A stretch of DNA of 64,000 bases, taken from positions 62,001 to 126,000 of the forward strand of contig NZ_MUXN01000012.1 in NCBI RefSeq assembly GCF_001995215.1. The letters run 5' to 3'. Below, in pieces: positions 44,899-52,886 of this stretch (position 1 is the first letter of the stretch; each line of letters opens with the position of its first letter). The stretch is from Amycolatopsis azurea DSM 43854 (GTDB lineage: Bacteria > Actinomycetota > Actinomycetes > Mycobacteriales > Pseudonocardiaceae). The translations under genes and the position numbers were made by a program. Under the pieces are notes generated by a model that did no database searches, was not told where the DNA came from, and saw only the letters and a list, made by a program, of their open reading frames with translations.

Positions 44899-45962
44899 AC
44901 GGCCTCCACGTCGTCCTGCCCGGCGACATCGACGACCTCAGCGCGCCCAGTGGCGGAAACGTCTACGACAGACGGCTGTGCGACGGGCTCGCCGCGACGG
45001 GCGTCGACGTCCACGAGATCGCCGTGCGCGGGAACTGGCCGCGGCCCGACAACGAGGCGCGCAAAGTCCTGGCACGCAAACTCGCCGAGCTGCCCGCCGG
45101 TTCGGTGGTCCTGCTCGACGGACTCGTCGCCTGCGGGGTGCCCGAGGTGATCGTGCCCGCGGCGCGGCGGCTGTCGCTCGCGGTGCTGGTGCACCTGCCG
45201 CTGGCCGACGAAACCGGGCTTTCGCCTTCGCTCGCCGCCGAACTCGACAGGCTGGAGCGGGAGACGCTCGGCGCCGTCGAGGCCGTGGTCGCGACCAGCG
45301 ACTGGGCGGCGCGACGGCTGGTCGAGCACCACGACCTCGCCCCGCACCGCGTGCACGTCGTCCCACCGGGCGTCGACAAGGCCGAAGTCGCTTCGGGGAG
45401 CCTGGACGGGACGCACCTGGTCTGTGTCGCCAACGTGACTCCGCGCAAAGGCCAGGGCCTGCTCGCGGACGCGTTGAAGTCGCTCGTGGACCTCCCGTGG
45501 AGCTGCGAATGCGTCGGTGCCATCCGCCGCGAAACCCGCTACGTCGAACGCCTGCGGCGGCACACCCTCGGCGACCGATTCACCCTCACCGGCCCTAGGT
45601 CCGGTGAGGCGCTCGAAGCGACGTACGCGGCCGCGGACCTCCTCGTGCTGCCTTCGCGCGCGGAGACCTACGGCATGGTCGTCACCGAGGCGCTCGCGCA
45701 CGGCATCCCCGTGCTGGCGACCGCGGTCGACGCCTTGCCGGACACGCTCGGCCGGTCGCCCGACGGGAGTGTGCCCGGGCTGCTCGTTCCGGGCGAGGAC
45801 GTCAGCGCGCTGGCGAAGGCCCTTCGCCGCTGGCTCACCGAACCTGACCTGCGAGACCGGCTTCGCGCCTCCGCCCGCCTTCGCCGCGAGACGTTGACCG
45901 GCTGGGACGAGACGGCCCGCGGTGTCGCCGCCGTGCTGTCGAGCGAAAGGACGGCGGCATGA
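44895..45962 (+). CDS. GT4-family glycosyltransferase
   Basis: The 355-residue GT-B enzyme has CVANVTPRKGQGLLADAL in the acceptor-donor linker, LVLPSRAETYGMVVTEALAH (the EX7E-like nucleotide-sugar motif) and an N-terminal domain with GGNVYDRRLCDGL. The block DGLVACGVPEVIVPAARRL is nearly identical to one in the glycosyltransferase at 49939, so the two are paralogues. It would add a sugar to a cluster metabolite. It overlaps both neighbours by four bases. Confidence 0.9.
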   Translation: MNGLHVVLPGDIDDLSAPSGGNVYDRRLCDGLAATGVDVHEIAVRGNWPRPDNEARKVLARKLAELPAGSVVLLDGLVACGVPEVIVPAARRLSLAVLVHLPLADETGLSPSLAAELDRLERETLGAVEAVVATSDWAARRLVEHHDLAPHRVHVVPPGVDKAEVASGSLDGTHLVCVANVTPRKGQGLLADALKSLVDLPWSCECVGAIRRETRYVERLRRHTLGDRFTLTGPRSGEALEATYAAADLLVLPSRAETYGMVVTEALAHGIPVLATAVDALPDTLGRSPDGSVPGLLVPGEDVSALAKALRRWLTEPDLRDRLRASARLRRETLTGWDETARGVAAVLSSERTAA

Positions 45963-46777
45963 CCAAATACGCCCCGAGCTGGCTTCAGCTGCGCGAAGAC
46001 GCCGACGCCGCCGCCCGTGCGACCGAGTTGGTCGAGCCGGTGCGAGCGTTCCTGCGCGGTCAGGACGAGGTCGTCGTCCGGGACCTCGGCTGCGGGACCG
46101 GTTCGCTCGGCCGCTGGCTGGCCAGGCGACTGCCCGGCAGGCAGCGCTGGATCCTGCACGACCGCGATCCCGAACTGCTCACCCACGCGCTGGCCCGCAC
46201 CAGCCGTCCGGGGCACGCGTTGGACGGCAGCGAGGTCACCGTCGTCACCGAAGAACGTGACATCACCGAGCTGCGCGCGGAGGACCTCGCCGGGACCTCG
46301 CTCGTGGCGGCGTCGGCGCTGCTCGACCTGCTCACCGCCGAGGAGATGTCGCGGCTCGCCGAGGCCTGTGTCGAGGCGGGGTGCGCGGTCCTGTTCACGT
46401 TGAGTGTTTCCGGCCGGGTCGTGTTGTCGCCCAAGGAAAAGTTCGACATCGAGGTCTCCGACGCCTTCAACGCGCACCAGCGCCGGGTCACCAACGGCCG
46501 GTGGCTGCTCGGCCCGGACGCGGTGGACGTCGCGTTCGGCGTCTTCGAACGGCTCGGCGCCACCGCGCGGCGCGCCCCGAGCCCGTGGCGGCTCGGAGCG
46601 GATCAGGCCGCGCTCACCGCGGAATGGCTCACCGGCTGGGTCGGCGCCGCCTGCGAGCAGCGGCCGGAACTCGCGCACGACGGTGACGCCTACCTCCAGT
46701 GGCGGCTCGCGCAGTGTGCGGCGGGCGAGCTGAACGCGACGATCCAGCACGAAGATCTCCTGGTGGTGCCGTCGTGA
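45959..46777 (+). CDS. Class I SAM-dependent methyltransferase
   Basis: The 272-residue protein has the SAM motif I VVRDLGCGTGSLGRWLARRL and an acidic-loop motif ILHDRDPELL. The C-terminal half shows no special targeting domain. Both ends overlap neighbours in ATGA/GTGA, so the enzyme is part of the coupled operon and probably methylates the same pathway intermediate. Confidence 0.9.
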   Translation: MTKYAPSWLQLREDADAAARATELVEPVRAFLRGQDEVVVRDLGCGTGSLGRWLARRLPGRQRWILHDRDPELLTHALARTSRPGHALDGSEVTVVTEERDITELRAEDLAGTSLVAASALLDLLTAEEMSRLAEACVEAGCAVLFTLSVSGRVVLSPKEKFDIEVSDAFNAHQRRVTNGRWLLGPDAVDVAFGVFERLGATARRAPSPWRLGADQAALTAEWLTGWVGAACEQRPELAHDGDAYLQWRLAQCAAGELNATIQHEDLLVVPS

Positions 46778-47760
46778 AGCGACTCTGGCCCTGGCTGAGG
46801 ATTCTCGGCGCGCTCGTCATCCTCGGGGTGCTCGTCCGGCAGCTCGGCACGCGCGCGTTCCTGGACGGACTCCGCGAGGTCGACGCCGGCGGTGTCGCCG
46901 CGGCACTCGCGATCGGTTTCGCCACCACGGTTTTCAGCGCCTGGCGCTGGTGCCTGGTCGCGCGCCGGCTCAGCCTGAAGTTGTCGCTGCCGCGCGCTGT
47001 CGGCGAGTACTACCGCGCGTTGTTCCTCAACGGTGTCCTGCCGGCGGGGGTGCTCGGCGACGTCGACCGCGCCGTGCAGCACGGCCGCGGCGCCGGTGAC
47101 GTCCTGCGCGGCGTCCGCGCGGTGGTGCTGGAGCGGACGGCCGGGCAGATCGTGCTGATCGGCGCGTCGGTCGCCGTCGTGCTCGGCCTGCCGTCCGTGG
47201 TGCCGCCGCCGATCGACGGGGTCGTCATGGTCGCCGGGATCGTGGTCGTCGTGCTCGCTCTCGCGGCCGTCGTCACCGGGATGACGGCGGGGAAGCACTG
47301 GATCCACAGTGGATCGAAGTGGCGGCGCGGGTTCGCCGTCACCCTCGCCGACGTCCGGCTGGGCCTGCTGACCAGGGAGACCTGGCCCGGTGTGAGCCTG
47401 CTTTCGGTGGCGACGCTGGCCGGTCATCTCACCTTGTTCGTCGTCGCCGCGCGGGCGGCCGGGGTCACCGCGCCGATCGGCGACCTGCTGCCGCTGATGA
47501 TCCTCGCCCTGCTCGCGATGGGACTGCCGCTGAACATCGGCGGCTGGGGACCGCGCGAAGGCGTCTGCGCGCTGCTGTTCGGCGCGGCCGGGCTCGGTTC
47601 GGCGCAGGGTGTCACCGTGGCCGTCGTCTACGGCGTGCTCGCGCTCGTCGCCAGCCTTCCCGGAGCGGGCGTACTGCTCCTCGGCTCCGTCAAGACCCGC
47701 ACACCGGCCGCACCGCGCTTCGCGGCAAGGACACCCGTACAGACAGGAGACACGCGATGA
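46774..47760 (+). CDS. LPG-synthase-TM/flippase-like membrane protein
   Basis: This 328-residue protein has about eight membrane segments and the LPG-synthase-TM (UPF0104) pattern: FSAWRWCLVARRLSLKLSL, YYRALFLNGVLPAGVLGDVD, RAVVLERTAGQIVLI and LNIGGWGPREGVCALLFG. Related domains move lipids or lipid-linked products across membranes. In this operon it may flip or export a membrane-attached product. GTG at 46774 overlaps the methyltransferase stop, and its own stop overlaps the cyclohydrolase start. Confidence 0.87.
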   Translation: MKRLWPWLRILGALVILGVLVRQLGTRAFLDGLREVDAGGVAAALAIGFATTVFSAWRWCLVARRLSLKLSLPRAVGEYYRALFLNGVLPAGVLGDVDRAVQHGRGAGDVLRGVRAVVLERTAGQIVLIGASVAVVLGLPSVVPPPIDGVVMVAGIVVVVLALAAVVTGMTAGKHWIHSGSKWRRGFAVTLADVRLGLLTRETWPGVSLLSVATLAGHLTLFVVAARAAGVTAPIGDLLPLMILALLAMGLPLNIGGWGPREGVCALLFGAAGLGSAQGVTVAVVYGVLALVASLPGAGVLLLGSVKTRTPAAPRFAARTPVQTGDTR

Positions 47761-48401
47761 CCGTAGAGAGAGTGGTGGAGACCAGGCTGCCGACCCGGTA
47801 CGGCGTTTTCCGCGCGTACGGATATCTGGACGCCGACGGAATCGAGCAGATGGCGCTGGCACACGGCGACATCGAGGGATTCGGCACGCTCGCACGGGTC
47901 CATTCGGAATGCCTGACCGGTGACGTGTTCAGCTCGATGCACTGCGAATGCGGAGACCAGCTGGCCGCCGCGCTCAGGGCGATCGTCGAGGAGGGCGCCG
48001 GAATCCTCGTGTACGCCCAAGGACACGAAGGGCGCGGCATCGGCCTGCTCGCGAAGCTGAAGGCGATGCGGCTGCAGGACGAAGGGCTCGACACCGTCGA
48101 GGCGAACATCGCGCTCGGGCTGCCGGTGGACGCGCGCGACTACCGTGCGGCGGCGGCGATCCTGACCGATCTCGGGGTGCGCTCGGTGCGGCTGCTGTCC
48201 AACAACCCGACGAAGGTCGACCAGCTGAAGCGGCACGGCGTGCGGATCAGCGAGCGGGTGCCGCTGCTGGTGACGCCGAACGACGAGAACCTGCGCTATC
48301 TACGGACGAAACAGGAACGGATGCACCACTTCCTGCCGCATCTGGACCTGATCGACTCAAGCGAGCGCGGCCAGGGTCTCCCCGAAGCTCTCCACCAGTG
48401 A
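47757..48401 (+). CDS. ribA: GTP cyclohydrolase II-family enzyme, FAPy-type variant
   Basis: The 214-residue enzyme has the GCH II core: RVHSECLTGDVF, zinc ligands Cys52, Cys63 and Cys65 (MHCECGDQL), GHEGRGIGLLAKL, LDTVEANIALGL and LLSNNPTKV. Aligned with E. coli RibA, the Tyr105 position is Met104 here (LKAMRLQDEG). In Streptomyces coelicolor a paralogue with Met at this position was reported to stop at the formamidopyrimidine FAPy rather than the fully hydrolysed product. It closes the coupled operon, and AGGAG precedes its ATG. The symbol marks family, not riboflavin function. Confidence 0.9.
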   Translation: MTVERVVETRLPTRYGVFRAYGYLDADGIEQMALAHGDIEGFGTLARVHSECLTGDVFSSMHCECGDQLAAALRAIVEEGAGILVYAQGHEGRGIGLLAKLKAMRLQDEGLDTVEANIALGLPVDARDYRAAAAILTDLGVRSVRLLSNNPTKVDQLKRHGVRISERVPLLVTPNDENLRYLRTKQERMHHFLPHLDLIDSSERGQGLPEALHQ

Positions 48402-49052
48402 CGCCAGCACGAGCCGTCCTTTTTCGGCCGTCGCCAGCGAAGGCCGTCCCACCACGCCGGACTCCGAATACGGCCGCAGCCCGACCGTGAGCAGATGCCG
48501 CCGATCGTCGGCCAGGTGGTCCGCGTCCGCGTGACCGGGCCGGACCAGCGACGGATGGGCGTGCAGCAAAAGGGAAGTCTCCAGTTCCCCGGCGTGCATG
48601 TCGCTGTCCAGCGATGTCTCCAGCCCGGCCGCGTCGTGCGCCGCCTGCCAGCCCTCGACGCCGGGGAAGAGCGCCATCGGCGACGTCGACTCCTGGACCA
48701 CGTTGGACAGGACGTAGTTGCCGCCGTGCGCGTTCACCAGCACCAGTTTCGGCACGCCGGACCGGCGCAGCGAGGCGGCGACGTCGTTCACCACGGCGTA
48801 CAGCGTCGCTGCCGAGATGCTGACCGTCCCCGGCCAGTCCGCGTGTTCGTGCGAACAGCCGATCGTGATCGGCGGGAGCCGCAGCACGGGGTACGCCGAG
48901 GCGACGGCGTCGGCGATCGTCGTCGCGATCACCGCGTCGGTGGCGAGTGGGAGGTGGGCGCCGTGCTGTTCGAAACTGCCGACGGGCAGCACCGCGACGT
49001 CGGCGCCCCGGGCGCGCTCGTCGGCCGTCGTGGCCGTCGGGAACAGGTTCAC
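48357..49052 (-). CDS. Creatininase-family amidohydrolase, candidate FAPy deformylase
   Basis: The 231-residue protein has the creatininase metal motifs: SFEQHGAHLPLATDA, CSHEHADWPGT, NAHGGNYVLS and DMHAGELETSLLL. The same family includes ArfB, which removes formate from the formamidopyrimidine FAPy-type intermediate in archaeal riboflavin/F420 synthesis. It is convergent with the FAPy-type cyclohydrolase gene, overlapping by 45 bases, so acting on its product is plausible. GTG at 49052 is the chosen start, 17 bases from the divergent IMPase start. Confidence 0.88.
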   Translation of the reverse strand: MNLFPTATTADERARGADVAVLPVGSFEQHGAHLPLATDAVIATTIADAVASAYPVLRLPPITIGCSHEHADWPGTVSISAATLYAVVNDVAASLRRSGVPKLVLVNAHGGNYVLSNVVQESTSPMALFPGVEGWQAAHDAAGLETSLDSDMHAGELETSLLLHAHPSLVRPGHADADHLADDRRHLLTVGLRPYSESGVVGRPSLATAEKGRLVLASLVESFGETLAALA

Positions 49053-49069
49053 CGGGCTACGGTACCCAC

Positions 49070-49858
49070 ATGACCGACCACGCCGCATTGTTGTCCGTCG
49101 CCCGCGAGGCCGTCGCCAAGGCCACCGGGATCATCCACTCGATGACGTCGTTTTCCGTTGCCGCCAAAGGTGATCGCGACATGGTGACCGACGTCGACCT
49201 GGCCGTCGAGGACGCCGTCCGCGAATTCCTGGCGCGCGAAACCCCGGAGATCGGCATTCTCGGCGAGGAACGCGGCCACGAGGGCAACGAAGACCTGTGG
49301 TGGGCGCTCGACCCGGTCGACGGCACGGCGAACTTCGCGCGCGGCATCCCGCTGTGCGGCGTTTCGCTCGGGCTCGTCGACGGGCTGAAGAGCACGGTCG
49401 CGGCGATCTCCCTGCCGTTCCTCGATGTCACCTACACCGCCGCCGAGGGCCAGGGCGCGTACGCGGGCGAAGAACGTCTCACCGCGTCGAAGGCGACGAA
49501 GCTGTCCGACGCGATCGTGAGCATCGGCGACTTCGCTGTCGGCGAGGAGGCGGAGGTCAAGAACCGCGTCCGGATGGCGTTGCTGGCCGAACTCGGCGGC
49601 CGCGTGCAGCGGGTCCGGTTCCTCGGCTCGGCGGCGATCGACCTGGCCTGGGTCGCGCACGGCAAACTCGACGCGAGCGTCATCCTCGCCAACAAACCGT
49701 GGGACACGATGGCGGGGGTTCTGCTGGTGCGCGAGGCCGGGGGAGTGGTCGTCGACACCGACGGCGGCGATCACACGGTGCGGTCGGCGGCCACCATCGC
49801 GGTCGGCGCCGGGCTGCGGGACGAGATCGTGGCGGCGATCGCCCGGGTCGGCGGGTGA
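49070..49858 (+). CDS. Inositol-monophosphatase-family phosphatase
   Basis: This 262-residue enzyme has the metal-binding motifs GILGEERGHEG, WWALDPVDGTANFARGIPL and the C-terminal KPWDTMAGVLLVREAGG of the IMPase/FBPase/PAP family. It removes phosphate from a sugar or polyol phosphate with Mg2+. Its ATG lies only 17 bases from the divergent creatininase start, so both genes are probably transcribed as leaderless or very short-leader mRNAs from one intergenic point. In the cluster it could dephosphorylate a ribityl or sugar phosphate intermediate. Confidence 0.9.
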   Translation: MTDHAALLSVAREAVAKATGIIHSMTSFSVAAKGDRDMVTDVDLAVEDAVREFLARETPEIGILGEERGHEGNEDLWWALDPVDGTANFARGIPLCGVSLGLVDGLKSTVAAISLPFLDVTYTAAEGQGAYAGEERLTASKATKLSDAIVSIGDFAVGEEAEVKNRVRMALLAELGGRVQRVRFLGSAAIDLAWVAHGKLDASVILANKPWDTMAGVLLVREAGGVVVDTDGGDHTVRSAATIAVGAGLRDEIVAAIARVGG

Positions 49859-49877
49859 AAAGTTTGTCACTCACGAG

Positions 49878-49907
49878 GTGAACCGGGCGGGCGCCGGATC
49901 CGTGTCC
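49878..49907 (+). promoter_or_regulatory. Conserved 30-nt block, candidate ECF-sigma promoter
   Basis: GAAC at 49880-49883 and CGTGTC at 49901-49906 are separated exactly as in the related block at 40540. The AGGAGGTAACC ribosome-binding site and GTG start of the glycosyltransferase follow within 40 bases, a suitable distance for a short leader. Confidence 0.5.
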
Positions 49908-49938
49908 CCTAGTAAGGCGCCCGCATCAGGAGGTAACC

Positions 49939-51033
49939 GTGTTCACCTCGAATGTCCGCGTGACCGAACCGGTCGTCTTCGTCCTGCCGGGGGAAGCCGA
50001 GGACACCAGCGGTGAGTACGACCGCCGCATGTGCCAGAACCTCCCGGCCACCGGCCTCCCGCTGCTCGAACTGCCGATCGCCGGCGAATGGCCGATGCCG
50101 GGGGCCTTGTCGCGGTCGAGACTGGCCCGTTCGCTCGCCGCGCTGCCCGACGACACCGTCGTCCTCATCGACGGCCTGGTCGCCTGCGGGGTCCCGGAGA
50201 TCGTGGTCCCGCACGCCCGGCGGCTGCGGCTGGCCGTCCTGGTCCACCGGCCGCTCGCCGACGACCCCGCGCTCGCCCCGGCGCAGGCCGCCGAACTCGA
50301 CGCGTGCGAACGGGAGACGCTGCGGCTGGCGGGCATGATCGTCGCCACCGGCCCGTGGCTCGCGCGGCAGCTGATCGACCGGCACGACCTCGACCCCACT
50401 CGCGTCTACGTCGCGACACCCGGCACGGACGCGGCCCCGCTCGCCGCCGGCGCCGATGGAGTGTCCCGGCTGCTCTGCCTCGCCCCGATGACCGCGCGCC
50501 ATGGGCAGGACGTGCTCATCCGGGCGCTCTCGACGGTCGACGAACTGGCGTTCAAATGCGTGTTCGCCGGGGCGACGCATCATGATCCCGCGTACGTCGA
50601 CGAACTGCGCTGGACGGTCGAACGGCTCGGGCTCGGGTCCCGGATCAGCCTCATCCGGCCGCCGGACGACCTCGATCTGGTCTACGACGGCGCGGATCTG
50701 CTCGTCCTGCCCGCCCGCGGCGGCACGTCCGGACTGGTCGTCGCCGAGGCACTGGCGCGCGGGATCCCCGTGGTGGCCACCGACACCGCGGGCGCGCACG
50801 ACGCGCTCGGCACGGCGCCCGGCGGCGGGGTGCCCGGAATGCTGGTGCCGCCGAACAACCCGTCGGCGCTCGCGACGGCGTTGCTGCGCTGGTCGCTCGA
50901 CGCCGAGCTCCGTCATTCGCTGCGCACGGCGGCGCTCGCGCGGAGCAGCGTCCTCGAGGAATGGGACGTGGCCGCGGGCAGGCTCACCGACGTCCTCTCT
51001 CGGTTGCAGACCACGCCGCGTCAGCTGGCTTGA
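49939..51033 (+). CDS. GT4-family glycosyltransferase, paralogue of the operon enzyme
   Basis: The 364-residue protein shares the block DGLVACGVPEIVVPHARRL and the overall layout with the glycosyltransferase at 44895, and has LLVLPARGGTSGLVVAEALA as its nucleotide-sugar motif, where the first Glu of the usual EX7E is replaced. It begins with GTG at 49939 behind AGGAGGTAACC. A second, diverged copy near the cluster suggests two sugars or two steps. A candidate ECF promoter precedes it. Confidence 0.88.
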   Translation: MFTSNVRVTEPVVFVLPGEAEDTSGEYDRRMCQNLPATGLPLLELPIAGEWPMPGALSRSRLARSLAALPDDTVVLIDGLVACGVPEIVVPHARRLRLAVLVHRPLADDPALAPAQAAELDACERETLRLAGMIVATGPWLARQLIDRHDLDPTRVYVATPGTDAAPLAAGADGVSRLLCLAPMTARHGQDVLIRALSTVDELAFKCVFAGATHHDPAYVDELRWTVERLGLGSRISLIRPPDDLDLVYDGADLLVLPARGGTSGLVVAEALARGIPVVATDTAGAHDALGTAPGGGVPGMLVPPNNPSALATALLRWSLDAELRHSLRTAALARSSVLEEWDVAAGRLTDVLSRLQTTPRQLA

Positions 51034-51088
51034 TCATCGCCCGGAAGCAGCTATCGCCGGTGATCTCCGGCTCGGTTGACTGGGCGGC

Positions 51089-51826
51089 ATGCGAATCGTC
51101 GATCTTGCGTCCCGTCCCGATCTCCTCGATCCCGCGCTGAATCTCGGTGACGTCGGCGGTGAGTTCATCTACGCCGGGTTCAGCGGGAAGATCATCACCC
51201 CGGAGCGGTTGCTGCGGCACTGGTCCCGGTATTTCCTGATCGCGCTGGACGACGACGGCGTGCCGATCGCGCGGGCGCTGTCGGTCCCGCTGACCTATCC
51301 CGCCGACGATCGCCACGAACTGCCGGCGCACGGCTGGGACGAGGCCATCCAGTGGGCGGCGCAGGATCTCATGGACGGCCGCGCGCCGGACACCCTGTGC
51401 GCGCTGGAAGTTGTTGTGGCGCCGAAGATGCGAGGGACCGGGCTGTCGACGCCGATGCTGAAGGCACTCAAGGCGCGGGCGGCCGAAACGGGGCTGAAGC
51501 GGCTGATCGTCTCGGTGCGCCCGATCGGCAAGGAGGACGAACCGGACGTCCCGATGGAGGAGTACGCCTTGCGGCGTCGCGAGGACGGGCTGTTCGCCGA
51601 CCGCTGGCTGCGGACCCACGAACGGCTCGGCGCGCGGATGATCAAGATCTGCCCGTTCGCCGTGACCATCTCGGGCTCGATCGCGGACTGGAAGGAGTGG
51701 AGCGGGGTCAACCTCGTCGACGGCGACAACGTGATCCCCGGCGGGATCGCGCCGGTGCACGCGAACGTCGAGCGGGACTGCGGGGTCTACGTGGAGGCGA
51801 ACGTGTGGATGGAGCACCCGTTCTGA
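51089..51826 (+). CDS. GNAT-like acetyltransferase family protein
   Basis: The 245-residue protein has a GNAT-like acetyl-CoA motif, CALEVVVAPKMRGTGLSTPM followed by LKALKARAAETG, in its central part. The flanking regions (GGEFIYAGFSGKIITPERLL, IADWKEWSGVNLVDGDNV) are not familiar from well-studied members. The acceptor is unknown. A 19-bp perfect inverted repeat follows its stop by 16 bases. Confidence 0.75.
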   Translation: MRIVDLASRPDLLDPALNLGDVGGEFIYAGFSGKIITPERLLRHWSRYFLIALDDDGVPIARALSVPLTYPADDRHELPAHGWDEAIQWAAQDLMDGRAPDTLCALEVVVAPKMRGTGLSTPMLKALKARAAETGLKRLIVSVRPIGKEDEPDVPMEEYALRRREDGLFADRWLRTHERLGARMIKICPFAVTISGSIADWKEWSGVNLVDGDNVIPGGIAPVHANVERDCGVYVEANVWMEHPF

Positions 51827-51842
51827 TCGGCTCGCGCGGCGG

Positions 51843-51901
51843 ACCGCATTCAGAGGACTAATTGCGTTCGGTCGCAACGCGTTTAGTCCTCTGAATGCGG
51901 T
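51843..51901. repeat. AGAGGAC-core palindrome as a full inverted pair
   Basis: ACCGCATTCAGAGGACTAA at 51843-51861 and its exact complement at 51883-51901 form a perfect 19-bp stem, with inner TTGCG/CGCAA pairing. It is the AGAGGAC element of the 41.3-41.7 kb cluster duplicated in opposite orientations, and lies between two convergent genes. Confidence 0.85.
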
Positions 51902-51904
51902 TGG

Positions 51905-52870
51905 TCAGCCGCGTAGGGCGGCCGCGATCCGGCCCGCCGCCGCGAAGGACTCTTCCTCCGGCTCGCCGAGCAAGGGGAGCAGGACGACGGATTCGGTCCC
52001 GGCCGCGTACAGCGCGCGGATCCGCTCGACACAGCTGTCGAGCGGGCCGCTGACGCTCAGCCTGTCGATCCACTCCGGACGCAGGCGCCTGGCCAGCTCG
52101 GCCCGGTCGTCACCCGTGGCGGCGACCTCGGCCAGCAGTTCGGCGCCGAAGTCCAGCGGCTCCAGTGCCGGGCCGGAGTTCGGGCCGATCGCGGACGCGA
52201 CGTCGGACCGCGCCCGCTCGCGGGCCCGTTCGGGATCGTCGTCGAGGGCCAGCCAGTTGTAGGCGGCGATCGTGTGGCTCTCGACGCCGATGAGCTCCCG
52301 CGTCGCGCGGACGTACTCCGGCGTCGCCGGTTCCGCCAGGAGCGTCCCGTCGGCCACCCGGCCCGCCGCCGCGAGGGACTTCGGGCCGCGGACACCGGCG
52401 ATCAGCTTCGGCGGCACCGCGGGCGGGAACTCCAGTTCGACCTCGTCGAGCCGGACGTGCTTGCCCTCGAAGGAAACCCGCTCACCGGCCAGCAGCCGCC
52501 GCACGACCGTCAGCGTCTCCTCGAACGCGGCCAGCGCGGACTTCGGCCACGCGTCGATCTGCCGCATCCAGCTCGGCACCCCGTGCCCGAACCCGGCGAT
52601 CAGCCGGCCCGGGTGCAGCTCCGCCAGCGCCGCGATCTCCATCGCGACAATGGCCGGGTTCCTCGCCACGGCGGGCATGATGCCGATGCCGAGGGTGATC
52701 TTCTCGGTCGCCGCCAGCACCGTCGCCGCCGTGGCGATGCCGCCCGCGTAGAAGCAGTCCTCGACGATCCAAACCTCGTCCAGGCCTTCCTGTTCCGCGC
52801 GACGGGCCAGACCGGCCAGCCGGGCGGCCGGTAGTTCGCGCGGGATCCTGACCCCGAGCCGTGAAACCAT
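51905..52870 (-). CDS. LLM-class flavin/F420-dependent oxidoreductase
   Basis: The 321-residue luciferase-like barrel has EVWIVEDCFYAGGIATAATV, KITLGIGIMPAVARNPAIVA, LHPGRLIAGFGHGVPSWMRQ and VPPKLIAGVRGPKSLAAAG, which match the F420-dependent LLM group. ATG at 52870 was chosen because GGAGAACGTC precedes it. It lies downstream of the Otr(A)-like gene with a 16-base gap, so the two may be cotranscribed. The substrate is unknown. Confidence 0.85.
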   Translation of the reverse strand: MVSRLGVRIPRELPAARLAGLARRAEQEGLDEVWIVEDCFYAGGIATAATVLAATEKITLGIGIMPAVARNPAIVAMEIAALAELHPGRLIAGFGHGVPSWMRQIDAWPKSALAAFEETLTVVRRLLAGERVSFEGKHVRLDEVELEFPPAVPPKLIAGVRGPKSLAAAGRVADGTLLAEPATPEYVRATRELIGVESHTIAAYNWLALDDDPERARERARSDVASAIGPNSGPALEPLDFGAELLAEVAATGDDRAELARRLRPEWIDRLSVSGPLDSCVERIRALYAAGTESVVLLPLLGEPEEESFAAAGRIAAALRG

Positions 52871-52886
52871 GACGTTCTCCACTCTT

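Noticed and set aside
44500..48401. Queuosine or riboflavin biosynthesis operon
   Set aside because: No QueC/QueE/QueF or RibB/RibD/RibE/RibH genes are present, the QueD-like protein lacks key residues, and the cyclohydrolase has the Met variant.
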